Part shown: positions 16,043-24,473 of the stretch, piece after piece
Layout: the number at the start of each line of letters is the position of its first letter
How positions within the stretch are numbered: position 1 is the first letter of the stretch
From: Rhodococcus maanshanensis NBRC 100610
GTDB lineage: Bacteria > Actinomycetota > Actinomycetes > Mycobacteriales > Mycobacteriaceae
Assembly: GCF_001894865.1 (NCBI RefSeq)
Contig: NZ_BCXA01000002.1
Coordinates: 124,001-188,000 of the forward strand
Direction: 5' to 3'
DNA: 64,000 bases
Program-made: the position numbers and the translations under genes
Notes under the pieces: model-generated
Told to the model about the DNA's origin: nothing
Seen by the model: the letters and a program-made list of their open reading frames with translations, nothing else
Databases searched by the model: none

Positions 16043-17725
16043 GTGTCCTTTCCGCCCAGTAACGTCTCCCGCCGCGCCTTTCTGGCCGGCCTGTCCGTAC
16101 TCGGTGGCGCGAGCCTGCTGCCGGCCGCCGCGAACGCCACCCCCGTCCTGCGTCAGGCCCCCGACGGTGGCGCGGGACTGATCCGGAACCCCGAGTTCGG
16201 CAACGGCGTGATGGCCGGGGTGCCGCGTACCGACGGCGCGACATTGTGGACGCGCGTCGGCGCGGCGGGGGGTACCGGCAGCGTCAGTACCGGCAGCATC
16301 GGGACGGGCAGCCTCGGCAGTGGGAGTGCCGGGAGCAGCGGCACGGGCGGCGAGTTGGCGCTGATCGTCTCGAAGCGTGAGGACCTGTCCAGCCCGGTTC
16401 TCGCCGAACGGGTTCAGGTCCGTGAAGATGCCGACGGTACAGTGCATTTCGATGTGAACGGCCTGGCGCCGGGTGAGACCTACTACTACCAGTTCCGGGG
16501 TAACGGGGGCGAGTCACCGGTCGGTCGGTTCCGGACTCTGCGGCCCGCCGATTCCAACGAGCCGGTCCGCATCGGCTGGTTCACGTGCCAGGGCTTCGAG
16601 GAGGGCTACTACGCGGCGCACCGGCATCTCGCCGCGGAGGACCTCGACTTCGTCGTGTGCCTGGGCGACTACGTGTACGAGTTCACCAAGCCGGGCGTCC
16701 GGGGTGTCGCGACCAACGCGTTCCCGCAGACGATCGACGGCATGCGGGACAAGTACCGCCAGTACCGCACCGACGCGGATCTGCGGCTTATGCACAGCCA
16801 GCACGCGTTCATCCCGATCTGGGACGACCACGAGTTCCGCAACAACTACAGCAAGGACGGCTGGACCTTCCCGGTGGTCTCGGACATCGACGCCGCGGTC
16901 GGGTTCCAGCAGAAGAAGCAGTGGGCGTGGCAGTCATGGTTCGAGCACATGCCGGTTCCCCGTTTCGCCAACGACCCGACGCGCACCTACCGCTCGCTGC
17001 GTGTGGGAAAGACGGTGGAGCTGTTCGCGCCGGACACCCGCCAGTACCGCGACAAGCAGGCCTGCGACGACGCCGAACTCGTCGTCTGCGCCGAGGCCGA
17101 TGCGGCCAGCCGGACCATGCTCGGCGCGACGCAGAAGCAATGGCTGCTCAACGGGCTGACCGGATCGGATGCGCGATGGAAGGTGATCGCGAACGCCAAC
17201 ATGATGATGGGCATGGTGGTGGCGGACGACGGCGCCCGCGCCTACATGGACACCTGGGACGGTTACGGCGCCGAGAGGACCGAGATCCTGTCCACCGCGG
17301 CGCAATCGGTGGACAACCTGGTCCTGGTGACCGGGGACGACCACGACGGCTGGGCGGGCGAGCTGTGGGACACCGGGTTTGCCCCTGGCACGCCGAGCGG
17401 TACCCAGGGGAACGCGCCCGGCACCCGGCGCGCGGGCGTCGAGTTCGTCGTCCCGTCGGTCACCTCCGCCAACACCGGGGACGGCGGAGCCACCGGCAGC
17501 AGTGACACGGGCGCGGCGCGGGCCGAAGAGGCGAGCAGGCGCGCCAAGAACCCGCACCTGCGGCACGCCAACATGGTTGATCACGGCTACGGGGTTCTCG
17601 AGGTCGACGCGTCCGAGGCGCGCTTCCAGTTCCGTACCGTCGACAAGCTGAATCCGAACTCGGGCGTGGAGACGACGAAGGCGCTGCGCACCCCGGCCGG
17701 GCAGTCGGTGATCGAGACCCTGTGA
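16043..17725 (+). CDS. PhoD-like alkaline phosphatase/phosphodiesterase, Tat-exported
   Basis: 560 residues from GTG 16043, preceded by GAGGTGG. Tat signal SRRAFLAGLSVLGG; Ig-like N-terminal domain (about 50-165) and a PhoD metallophosphoesterase domain (about 170-555). Metal-binding motifs are CLGDYVYE, IWDDHEFRNNY, NANMMMG and TGDDHDGWAG. PhoD enzymes cleave phosphomono- or diesters outside the membrane with Ca/Fe. Residues about 75-105 are a Gly/Ser/Thr repeat (GSVSTGSIGTGSLGSGSAGS) not expected in the family. Phosphate control is likely, but I see no clear Pho box. Confidence 0.9.
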   Translation: MSFPPSNVSRRAFLAGLSVLGGASLLPAAANATPVLRQAPDGGAGLIRNPEFGNGVMAGVPRTDGATLWTRVGAAGGTGSVSTGSIGTGSLGSGSAGSSGTGGELALIVSKREDLSSPVLAERVQVREDADGTVHFDVNGLAPGETYYYQFRGNGGESPVGRFRTLRPADSNEPVRIGWFTCQGFEEGYYAAHRHLAAEDLDFVVCLGDYVYEFTKPGVRGVATNAFPQTIDGMRDKYRQYRTDADLRLMHSQHAFIPIWDDHEFRNNYSKDGWTFPVVSDIDAAVGFQQKKQWAWQSWFEHMPVPRFANDPTRTYRSLRVGKTVELFAPDTRQYRDKQACDDAELVVCAEADAASRTMLGATQKQWLLNGLTGSDARWKVIANANMMMGMVVADDGARAYMDTWDGYGAERTEILSTAAQSVDNLVLVTGDDHDGWAGELWDTGFAPGTPSGTQGNAPGTRRAGVEFVVPSVTSANTGDGGATGSSDTGAARAEEASRRAKNPHLRHANMVDHGYGVLEVDASEARFQFRTVDKLNPNSGVETTKALRTPAGQSVIETL

Positions 17726-17777
17726 CCTGCATCGAGATCAAGTGAGCCGCAGGCACACGTAGCGGAGCGGTGTACAC

Positions 17778-17813
17778 AGTCGCCCCTTACCCGTATTCGG
17801 GTGAGGGGCGACT
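17778..17813. terminator. Intrinsic terminator-like hairpin after the PhoD-like gene
   Basis: AGTCGCCCCTTACCCG (17778-17793) pairs with 17798-17813 with one G-U position. Confidence 0.75.
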
Positions 17814-17908
17814 TCTGTAGATGGCCAGCTGAGCCCTGTGGTGTTCCGCCGGGCATACTTGCTCGGCGAGGTGCGCTGTATCTGCGGCGGGTCGAGAGGG
17901 GTGAGTCG

Positions 17909-18406
17909 GTGAATCCGAAAACCGAGGCGCGACGGATGCGCATCAACCACTGGAACGACGAGGACAATGTCATCCACTTTCCGGTCAACCCGTTCGAGAT
18001 CGCGAAAAGCCTTGGCATCGACGTTCACCGGGTGCACCTCGACGACTCTCTTGCCGGCTTCATCGTGCGGGAGGAGCACGGGGGCCCGGTCGAAATCTAC
18101 GTGAACAAGTCGGACAGTCCCGTTCGACAGCGGTTTACCGTCGCCCATGAGTTGGGACATTTTGCGCAGCGTGAGGGGGACAAGGAGCCGATGGGGTTCG
18201 TCGATGAGCGCGCCGAACTCGCGTCGGCTGGAGCGGATCCCCATGAGGTCTGGGCGAACAACTTCGCTGCTGAACTGCTGATGCCTGCCGCCATCGCCAA
18301 GAAATGGTGGGCGAAGGGATCATCCGTCGACGAACTCCGGAGAAAATTCAATGTCTCGACGCCGGCGATGAATTATCGGCTCGCCAACCTGGGCCTACTG
18401 AAATGA
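17909..18406 (+). CDS. ImmA/IrrE-type zinc metallopeptidase
   Basis: 165 residues from GTG 17909 with GAGAGGGG upstream. Zincin motif VAHELGHFAQRE, with the downstream acidic ligand region EVWANNFAAELLMP, both diagnostic of ImmA/IrrE (M78) peptidases. Unlike many homologues it has no N-terminal HTH; a C-terminal winged-helix-like segment (SSVDELRRKFNVSTPAMNYRLANLGLL) follows. Such proteases typically cleave a repressor. It is coupled (ATGA) to a membrane protein and has no HTH partner beside it, so the target is unknown. Confidence 0.88.
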   Translation: MNPKTEARRMRINHWNDEDNVIHFPVNPFEIAKSLGIDVHRVHLDDSLAGFIVREEHGGPVEIYVNKSDSPVRQRFTVAHELGHFAQREGDKEPMGFVDERAELASAGADPHEVWANNFAAELLMPAAIAKKWWAKGSSVDELRRKFNVSTPAMNYRLANLGLLK

Positions 18407-18930
18407 GCACGGAGGTAGACGGCCTGTCGGGGAGCGGCGGAACGACGCAGCTGTCGGGCGAGGACGAGACGACGCGGGTGTGGCAGGCGTCGGTACTCGA
18501 GAAACTCCAGCGTGCCGAAGAGCTGGAAGACGAGGCGAAGCGGGCCCGGCCTGCGGGCCGAGCCGGGGGTGAGGCTCCCGACGGCGACTCGAGTGAGAGC
18601 TCCGATGCGGAGCAGGACACCCGGACCGCCCTGGAGGCCCAGAAGCTGCGCATCCAGACGTTGAAGGCGGAGAACCGGCAGCAGGACATCCGCCTGCGTA
18701 AGCGCCTCGCGTACTGGGCGATTGCCTTCGTGGGCGCGCAGTTGGTTGCCTCGAACATCTTTTTCGGTGTGTACATCTTCTCGAACAGGGCCGACGCCAG
18801 TTCTCAGGTGATGACCGCCTGGCTGGCGGCATCAGTGATCGAGGTGATCGGCATCTTGCTGGTGATCGCACGCAGCTTGTTCCCGGTGAAGGGCGGGAAC
18901 GGAGGCGGTTCGGCGTCGAAGGCCGAGTAG
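18403..18930 (+). CDS. Coiled-coil, two-helix membrane protein coupled to ImmA-like protease
   Basis: 175 residues; ATG 18403 overlaps the protease stop as ATGA. Residues 1-80 are polar and acidic, about 80-105 a coiled coil (ALEAQKLRIQTLKAENRQQD), then two membrane helices (about 107-130 and 140-163) and a short basic tail. Layout resembles membrane effectors of phage-defence or toxin modules, or a plain sensor; no family recognised. Confidence 0.75.
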   Translation: MSTEVDGLSGSGGTTQLSGEDETTRVWQASVLEKLQRAEELEDEAKRARPAGRAGGEAPDGDSSESSDAEQDTRTALEAQKLRIQTLKAENRQQDIRLRKRLAYWAIAFVGAQLVASNIFFGVYIFSNRADASSQVMTAWLAASVIEVIGILLVIARSLFPVKGGNGGGSASKAE

Positions 18931-19063
18931 CAGAGCCCAACCACGACCTCGGGCCATCGCGGTGCCCGTGGTTTCGCCTCAGGCGGCGAGGGGAGTTGGT
19001 TGCGCCGGTTGTGGGCCGGCACTGGTTGTCGGTGGGGGTCGACCCAGGGTGGTGGGGTGAACC

Positions 19064-19101
19064 TGGGGGTCCCCCCTGGACGAAGTCCTTGGGGGAGGGT
19101 G
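19064..19101. repeat. Mini hairpin element, copy 1
   Basis: 38 bp, GGGGGTCCCCCCTGGACGAA...GGGGGAGGG. Palindromic core GGAC-GAA-GTCC inside C5/G5 arms. 31 of 39 aligned positions or more match copy 2 at 19218. It lies in the 3' end of the HNH pseudogene. Confidence 0.65.
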
Positions 19102-19217
19102 TTTGTCTTTGCTGATGGTCACAGTCCAGTCGCCGCGGTGGATGGTGGTGTGGTGGAAGCGGCAGAGCAGCACCAGGTTTGACAGGTTGGTGGGGCCGCC
19201 GTTGGACCAGTGCTGGA

Positions 19218-19256
19218 TGGGGGTACCGCCCTGCACGAAGTGCTTGGGGGAGGGTG
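19218..19256. repeat. Mini hairpin element, copy 2, inserted in HNH domain
   Basis: 39 bp homologous to the element at 19064. Its core reads TGCACGAAGTGCTT where copy 1 reads TGGACGAAGTCCTT: both arms of the stem changed together (G-C to C-G). It interrupts the GHH motif of the HNH domain and shifts the frame. Confidence 0.7.
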
Positions 19257-20522
19257 GCCTTCGGTCCAGGCGGCGGGTCGGCCGCAGCCGGGGAAGGCGC
19301 AGCCGCAGTCTCGGGCGTTCAGGGCGCGGCGGAGTTTGCGTGGGATGAGCCGGGTGGTGCGTCCGACGTCGATGGGGTTGCCGTCGGGGTCCATGGTGAT
19401 GGGGGTGATGTCGGCGTCGTAGGAGATCCGGGCGGCGAGGTCGAGGGTGATCGGTCCGAGCCAGGGCATCCAAGCGGGTCCGCGCCGTCGACCCTGACCG
19501 CGTTCGCATTGGTGGTGGTTGTCGGTGGTGGCGGCGAGGTCGTCGGCGTCGACGAAGACGTTGATGTGGGGTTTTTCGCCGCCTTCGGTGGGGGCGTGTG
19601 CGGTGTCGAGGTGGGTGCGGATGATGGGGGTGAGGGCGTCGGCGCGGCGTTGGGCGGGGGTGCGTTGGTCTTTGCCGGTTTGTCCGTCGCGGTTGTCGGC
19701 GCCGGGGTGTGGTTTGGAGAGGGCGGAGAGGGCGGTGAGGAGGGCTTCGCCGGAGGCGGCGTCGAGGTGTCCTTTGAGGTGGACGCGGCCGCCGAGTCCG
19801 GGTGAGGCGTGGAACTCGCTGAGTTCGGCGTTTTCGGAGTCGGGGTTCTTCTTGTCTCCGTTGAGGATCAGTTCGAGTGCCTTGGCTCGGCGGGCGAGGG
19901 TGGTGGAGTCTTCGGTGCGGGCGGCGTAGAGGAGGTAGCGGGCGCAGGCCTGGGTTCGGGTGGCGTCTGCTCCGACGATGTCGAACACCTTCTCAGCGTC
20001 ACCGTCGGCCTCGGGCGTGGTGGTGCCGGTGGCATTGTTGTCGGGGCGGGCCGGGGAGTCGCCGTCGGGGACCTTCGCGAGGAGTTCGACGATCACGCGC
20101 ACCTGGTCGTAATCGGTTTTCCCGGAGTCGAACTCGGCGGCCACCTCCTGGTGCTTGGCCAGCTCCCGCCCGAGTTTGACGATCCGGTTCGCGTGGCCGG
20201 GGGTCATGGTGGTCGCGCCCGCGAGCCAGTTGCCGGGCGAGGACGCCCCGACCTGCTCGGCCACGCAGCGTTGGTCGACCTGGTGCATGAGGCGGACCCG
20301 CAGCGCCTCGAGCTGCCGCATCCGCAGGGACAACTCGGGAATCAGCCGTAGGAGATCGGCGTCGGCGAGCTGCCATGCGGCCACATCTTGTGGCGCGGTG
20401 AGTATCTCGTCGATAGTCGGGGGACTCGCCGACGCGGCCGGCGATGTGGCTGTCGTGGTGATAGGAGGCGAGGTTTCAGCCCGCCGCGCGGCGGGCGTCA
20501 CAGCAGGTTCGGCGAGGCGCCG

Positions 20523-20945
20523 TCACGGCACGTAGAACGTGGCAAGGCCGGGGGTGATGATCCCGGCCACGGGATTGAGGATGACGGCGACCTGCCCGAT
20601 CCCGGTGTTCACCGTCGCCTGTGCCGGGATCCCGTTCAAGCCATCCGACAGGTGAGTGGTTCCGGTCGCGCCCGTCGACAGGTTCAGCCACTGCACCTGG
20701 GAGGAGAGTGGGCAGCCCCAGCCGCCCGGCTTCCCGCCGGTGATCACCACGACACCGGGTCGGTCACCGATCACCGCCGCGCATTGGGTCGCGGGAGCGT
20801 CGAAGCTCCCGTTCGGATTCCCGTACGGGGCCGGATTGATCTGAAACGGAACGGTCACCGGAGCCGCCGCAGCAACCCCCGCCGCCGACAACCCCAACGC
20901 CGCGACAGCCGTGGCGCACAATCCGAGCCTACGAGCGAATTTCAC
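20523..20945 (-). CDS. Exported protein of unknown function
   Basis: 140 residues from GTG 20945, with AGGAG 7 nt upstream. Signal peptide KFARRLGLCATAVAALGLSA ending near residue 26 (AAA-AP). The mature domain (about 114 residues) has two cysteines (ATQCAAVIG, WGCPLSS) and a beta-rich sequence (GVVVITGG, VQWLNLSTGATGTTHL, TGIGQVAVILNP). Conserved-looking small secreted proteins of this size are frequent in rhodococci; no named family recognised. It ends 22 nt before the HNH pseudogene. Confidence 0.75.
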   Translation of the reverse strand: MKFARRLGLCATAVAALGLSAAGVAAAAPVTVPFQINPAPYGNPNGSFDAPATQCAAVIGDRPGVVVITGGKPGGWGCPLSSQVQWLNLSTGATGTTHLSDGLNGIPAQATVNTGIGQVAVILNPVAGIITPGLATFYVP

Positions 20946-21103
20946 AACAGATCTCCTGCATGCTGGCGGGCCCGACCCGGACAGTGCCCAGCGTATCGCG
21001 CGCGTACTGGACGGTCCGCATGTTGACGGGCCGGTGTGTCCGGTCGACACTGCCCTGAGGCCGGACTGGGCCGCGCCGCCAGCAGGAGAGAGGTCTCGAT
21101 CCG

Positions 21104-21358
21104 ATGCCGATGCAACAAGCGCAGGCGCGTATGTTCCTGGCCATGCTCCGGCGGGAGGTCGAGGACCTGGCGGCCGGCATCGAATCGGCCGAGGCTGACG
21201 CGGTCCGCGCCCGGGGCGCAGGCAACCTCGACCGCCAGGCCGAACTGCTCGTCAGGGCGGGGGCGCTGGATCGACGCATGTACGAGGTGCACCGAATGAT
21301 CGCCAGGCTGCAGACGCGGTTCCCCGACGCCGACGACCTCGCGCCCGAGCCCGCCTGA
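21104..21358 (+). CDS. Small helical protein, unknown function
   Basis: 84 residues, almost entirely heptad-like helix (REVEDLAAGIESAEADAVRARGAGNLDRQAELLVRA is helical throughout), with an acidic Pro-containing tail. AGGAGAGAGG lies 10-12 nt before ATG 21104; ATG 21110 is an alternative. No family recognised. Confidence 0.6.
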   Translation: MPMQQAQARMFLAMLRREVEDLAAGIESAEADAVRARGAGNLDRQAELLVRAGALDRRMYEVHRMIARLQTRFPDADDLAPEPA

Positions 21359-21390
21359 CCCAGACCAACGGTGCCGTGAGTGCTCGTCGC

Positions 21391-22263
21391 TCAGGCGGCC
21401 CTGCTCGTCAGGCGCCTCGCGGGCTGGACTCCGAACGTCGCCTGCACCTGGATCCATTGCGCCAGCACCTGGCACCCGGTCAGCCCGCCCGCGTCCAGTG
21501 GTTCGGTGGCGTATGCGACGTGCCGCCCGCCCCGCGGGTTGCTCAGCCGAACGCCGCCCCAGGTCAGGCGTGCGGGCAGGTAGCCGAGTACCTCGAGTGC
21601 AGCGGTGCGCAGGCGCCGCAGATCCGTGCGCCACTGTCGGACGCTCAGTCGGGTTTTCGTCGCGTTCTGGAAGCTGTTGTCGCGGAGCAGTTCCCAGAGC
21701 TTGCCCAACCAGGTGCGGGGTTCGCGGAGCGACATCCAGCGGGTGAGGTCCGCGATGTCGCGCACATAGCTGTCGTCGCTGGCGTTGCAGATCATGTCAT
21801 CGGGATGCCCGACCCACAGGGAGGGGATCGAGTCCGGCGTCGCCGGTCCCGCCCCGGCGACACCGTGCCCGCGGCAACCCGGCACGGCGCCGTCCGGCTG
21901 CTCGGGGTCGGAGATCAGCCCGACGGCGGCGATGCCGTCCGCAGCCAGGCGCCCGGAAGCGATGTGTCCCAGCACCTCACGGATGACCGTGCAGCCCTGC
22001 GAGTAGCCGATGAGCATCACCTGGCCCTCGGTCTCCGCGACCGCCTCGATCACCCTGCGCACGCCGACCTCGGTGCTCTGCCGGTAGCTGAGCCCGCCGA
22101 CGGCGACCGGGCCGTAGGAGGCGGGGTAGCCGACCCAGCGTGCGACGAAGCGGCCGTCGAGCGCGTCGGTGACCTCGCGCAGCAGCCCGGACACCTCCGT
22201 GCGGCGGTCGTCGGGATGCGATTCCCCGGTACCCCCGACGGCGAGAACGGTTATCTGCGACAT
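21391..22263 (-). CDS. LysB/cutinase/PE-PPE-type serine esterase
   Basis: 290 residues from ATG 22263. Opens with the strand-loop ITVLAVGGTGES, has the nucleophile elbow LIGYSQGCTV (GYSQG), a DPEQPDGAVPGCRGHGVAG segment typical of PE-PPE/LysB esterases, WVGHPDDMICNASDD (candidate acid) and a C-terminal HVAYATEPL histidine. Related phage LysB enzymes cut mycolyl-arabinogalactan esters. No signal peptide, so it is cytosolic, phage-derived, or exported another way. Confidence 0.8.
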   Translation of the reverse strand: MSQITVLAVGGTGESHPDDRRTEVSGLLREVTDALDGRFVARWVGYPASYGPVAVGGLSYRQSTEVGVRRVIEAVAETEGQVMLIGYSQGCTVIREVLGHIASGRLAADGIAAVGLISDPEQPDGAVPGCRGHGVAGAGPATPDSIPSLWVGHPDDMICNASDDSYVRDIADLTRWMSLREPRTWLGKLWELLRDNSFQNATKTRLSVRQWRTDLRRLRTAALEVLGYLPARLTWGGVRLSNPRGGRHVAYATEPLDAGGLTGCQVLAQWIQVQATFGVQPARRLTSRAA

Positions 22264-22343
22264 GCGTCCACGATGCCCGCGCCGGGTAAGGATCCGTTCA
22301 GGGACGCCTGAGAAGATCCTGGCAATCGAGGTCCGGCCCGGCT

Positions 22344-22349
22344 TAGGGT
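22344..22349 (+). promoter_or_regulatory. -10 box of VOC gene, leaderless
   Basis: TAGGGT ends 7 nt before ATG 22357. Confidence 0.4.
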
Positions 22350-22356
22350 CGAGGCC

Positions 22357-22722
22357 ATGACCCGTCCCGACATCGGTATCGAATACCCGGTCCTGGATTG
22401 TCCCGATCCCGGCGCGTTGGCCGCCTTCTATGGCGCGGTGCTCGGCTGGGAGGTCGCGCGGGCGGACGACCACTGGGTGGTCCTGCAGGGGCCGGGCGCA
22501 CTCCGGATTGCGTTCCAGCTCGCGCCCGACTTCGTCCCGGTCGACTGGCCGGCGCAGGGCGTCCGGGTGCACCTGGATCTGCGGATCGACGACATGGCTG
22601 CCTCCACGAGGTGGGTGCTCGGGCTCGGTGCCGAGCTCGTCGAGGGACCGGCGGACCACCCGGATTTCACGGTGTTCCGGGATCCGGCGGGGCACTACTT
22701 CTGCCTCTGCCTCAACGACTGA
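22357..22722 (+). CDS. VOC (glyoxalase/bleomycin-resistance fold) protein
   Basis: 121 residues with the two beta-alpha-beta-beta-beta halves of one VOC module: PVLDCPDPGALAAFYGAVLGWEV at the start and DFTVFRDPAGHYFCLCLND at the end. The second-half Phe-Arg-Asp-Pro-x-Gly-His is typical. Metal ligands are not fully preserved, so it may be a binding protein. No ribosome site; a -10-like box lies 7 nt upstream. Confidence 0.85.
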   Translation: MTRPDIGIEYPVLDCPDPGALAAFYGAVLGWEVARADDHWVVLQGPGALRIAFQLAPDFVPVDWPAQGVRVHLDLRIDDMAASTRWVLGLGAELVEGPADHPDFTVFRDPAGHYFCLCLND

Positions 22723-22731
22723 GGGCGGCGT

Positions 22732-23214
22732 TCAGCCGGCCTTCGCGAGCAGCGCGTCGAGTGCCGCGTAGCTGGCGTTCATGCCGTCCTCCATGCCGGA
22801 CTGCAGCATGCCGTCGCGTTCGGCGGCGGTGAAGTACTGGCTGTCGATGACGACCTTGGTGCGGCCGTCGCCCAGGTCGACGAATGCGACGGAATCGATG
22901 CACACGTGCGCGGGCATGCCGTCCCACTCGAAGGAGTAGACGATCCGCTCCTTCGGCGTTATCTCGCGGAACCGTCCCTCGAAGCCGTCGGTTCCGCCCT
23001 CGTGGTGCTCGACGAACCGCCAGTGGCCGCCGCGCTCGAACTCCCAGCGTTCGACGTCGAGCGGGTTTCCGCGACCCCACCACTGGGCCAGTTGATCGGG
23101 TTCGGTGTATGCGGCCCAGACCCGGTCGCGGGTGGCGTTGAAGACGCGCTCGACGTGGATGTCCCGGTCGCCGGGGGTGGATACGGTTGCGGCGGGGGTG
23201 TGTTGCGTGGTCAT
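22732..23214 (-). CDS. SRPBCC/AHSA1-type protein
   Basis: 160 residues. START/AHSA1-like fold: VERVFNATRDRVWAAYTEPDQLAQWWG at the N-terminus, WRFVEHH, RIVYSFEWDG, and a C-terminal helix (ERDGMLQSGMEDGMNASYAALDALL). ATG 23214 lies directly after the ArsR stop (GAGGAGTAACGATG provides the ribosome site), so the two form an operon, the usual ArsR/AHSA1 arrangement. Ligand unknown. Confidence 0.9.
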   Translation of the reverse strand: MTTQHTPAATVSTPGDRDIHVERVFNATRDRVWAAYTEPDQLAQWWGRGNPLDVERWEFERGGHWRFVEHHEGGTDGFEGRFREITPKERIVYSFEWDGMPAHVCIDSVAFVDLGDGRTKVVIDSQYFTAAERDGMLQSGMEDGMNASYAALDALLAKAG

Positions 23215-23216
23215 CG

Positions 23217-23543
23217 TTACTCCTCCATGCGGTTGAGGAACTGTCCGAGACGGTCCAGGCGGCCCTCGATCTCGAGCTGGTGACCCCGGATCCAGGCGAG
23301 CTCGCGGTCGAGCGGGTTCGTGCCGAGTCGGCAGTGGCGCACGCGGCCGCGTTTCTCGGTCACGACCATGCCCGCGTCCTCGAGGAGGCGCAGGTGCTTC
23401 GTGATGCCGGTGAGGGTCATCTCGAAGCGCTCCGCCAGCTCGCTGACCGTGGCGTCCGTCCGGCCGAGGTGTTCGAGGATCCCGCGTCGGGTGGGATCCG
23501 AGAGCGCCGCGAACGAGGCGTCGAGCCGTGAATACTGAACCAT
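23217..23543 (-). CDS. ArsR-family winged-helix regulator
   Basis: 108 residues; winged helix with LSDPTRRGILEHLG, SELAERFEMTLTGITKHLRLLEDAGMV and a wing KRGRVRHCRL. No paired metal cysteines, so the metal-free class that controls AHSA1 genes. ATG 23543 lies inside the operator palindrome and 7 nt after the -10 box, so the mRNA is probably leaderless. Confidence 0.92.
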   Translation of the reverse strand: MVQYSRLDASFAALSDPTRRGILEHLGRTDATVSELAERFEMTLTGITKHLRLLEDAGMVVTEKRGRVRHCRLGTNPLDRELAWIRGHQLEIEGRLDRLGQFLNRMEE

Positions 23544-23579
23544 CTAGTTCAGTATCAGCTCCCGGTGTCGCGGTGTCAA
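23532..23579 (-). promoter_or_regulatory. ArsR promoter and operator
   Basis: Minus strand: TTGACA (23574-23579), 17-nt spacer, GATACT (23551-23556), then 7 nt to ATG 23543. Inverted repeat ATACTGAAC-N6-GTTCAGTAT (23532-23555) covers the -10 box and the start codon. ArsR binding here would block initiation of its own leaderless operon. Confidence 0.75.
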
Positions 23580-23620
23580 TGGAGGGGTCGATCAGAACCC
23601 GGAGCGGTAGCGTCACGGGC

Positions 23621-23833
23621 ATGACTGAGCCAGTGAAGGGTCCGGCGTCCTACTTCCCCTCGATCGAGCAGAAATACGGCCGACCGATCGCGGAGTGGCA
23701 GACCGTGATCCGGTCCTCGGACCTGACCAAGCACAAAGAACTCGTCGACTGGCTCAAGGGCGAGTACGGGATGGGACATGGGCACGCCAACGCCCTGGTC
23801 AAGCACACCCTGGACGAGGACGCGGCCGGCTAG
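23621..23833 (+). CDS. DUF4287 domain protein
   Basis: 70 residues. Sequence SYFPSIEQKYGRPIAEWQTVI then HKELVDWLKGEYGMGHGHANALV matches the small DUF4287 domain, often linked with DUF5655 proteins in actinobacteria. Soluble, helical, no known function. Confidence 0.85.
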   Translation: MTEPVKGPASYFPSIEQKYGRPIAEWQTVIRSSDLTKHKELVDWLKGEYGMGHGHANALVKHTLDEDAAG

Positions 23834-23870
23834 GTCGGCCGCGGACGCGACGGACTGAGGAGGCGGCGCC

Positions 23871-24458
23871 GTGCTCCCGCTGTTCGCGTCCGACCCCGCC
23901 GCCGGAGCGATCCTAGCGGCGGCGTTCACGGCATTTGTGTTCTCGGAGTTCTGGATCGGGCGTACCCGGCCCGGTAGCGCCGAGCGGGATCAGGATGCCC
24001 GCAGCGGGCTCGCGGTCGGGCTGGGGCTGCTGGCCGCCTACGGAGGCGGGCTGGCGATCAGCCTGCTCGTCACGTCGACGGTGATCACCACGGGCGCGGT
24101 CTGGTATTTCGTTGCGGGCCTGACGATCGCGGCCACAGGTCAGGGCATGCGCCTGCGTGCGGTGTACGAACTCGGGGCCGCCTTCACGTTCAAGGTCCAG
24201 GTCGCGCCCGGTCAGACGGTGGTGGACACCGGCCTGTACCGGTGGATCCGGCATCCGTCGTACACCGGTGCGCTGATCTGCGCACTGGGGTTCACGATCG
24301 CGTACACCAACTGGCTCGCACCCCTCGCGGTGCTCGGGCTGGTGCTCGGCTACGTGGTGCGGATCCCGCACGAGGAGCGGACGCTGGCCGAGGGTCTCGG
24401 CGAGCCGTACCGGCAGTACATGCGCCGGACCAAGCGGCTGATCCCGTTCGTCTTCTAG
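23871..24458 (+). CDS. ICMT/PEMT-type isoprenylcysteine methyltransferase-like membrane protein
   Basis: 195 residues, about five membrane helices. C-terminal signature DTGLYRWIRHPSYTGALI and the HEERTLAEGLGEPYRQYMRRTKRLIPFVF tail are characteristic of the ICMT/phospholipid-methyltransferase group (SAM-binding loop between). Bacterial substrates are unknown. GTG start, preceded by GAGGAGGC. Confidence 0.85.
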   Translation: MLPLFASDPAAGAILAAAFTAFVFSEFWIGRTRPGSAERDQDARSGLAVGLGLLAAYGGGLAISLLVTSTVITTGAVWYFVAGLTIAATGQGMRLRAVYELGAAFTFKVQVAPGQTVVDTGLYRWIRHPSYTGALICALGFTIAYTNWLAPLAVLGLVLGYVVRIPHEERTLAEGLGEPYRQYMRRTKRLIPFVF

Positions 24459-24473
24459 GCCCCGACCGGATCC

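Larger units (their letters stand above)
18979..20501 (-). pseudogene. DUF222/13E12-type HNH endonuclease, frameshifted
   Basis: The minus strand encodes a DUF222 domain (about residues 30-330) and the start of the HNH domain, RDCGCAFPGCGRPAAWTEGH. Here a 32-nt net insertion shifts the frame; the rest of the HNH domain (IQHWSNGGPTNLSNLVLLCRFHHTTIHRGDW) continues in another frame to 18979. Joining the two gives the normal AWTEGHHIQHW sequence if the insert is removed. The inserted DNA is one of two related hairpin elements in this gene. GTG 20501 is the likely start, without a clear ribosome site. Such genes are common multi-copy elements in mycobacteria and rhodococci. Confidence 0.85.
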
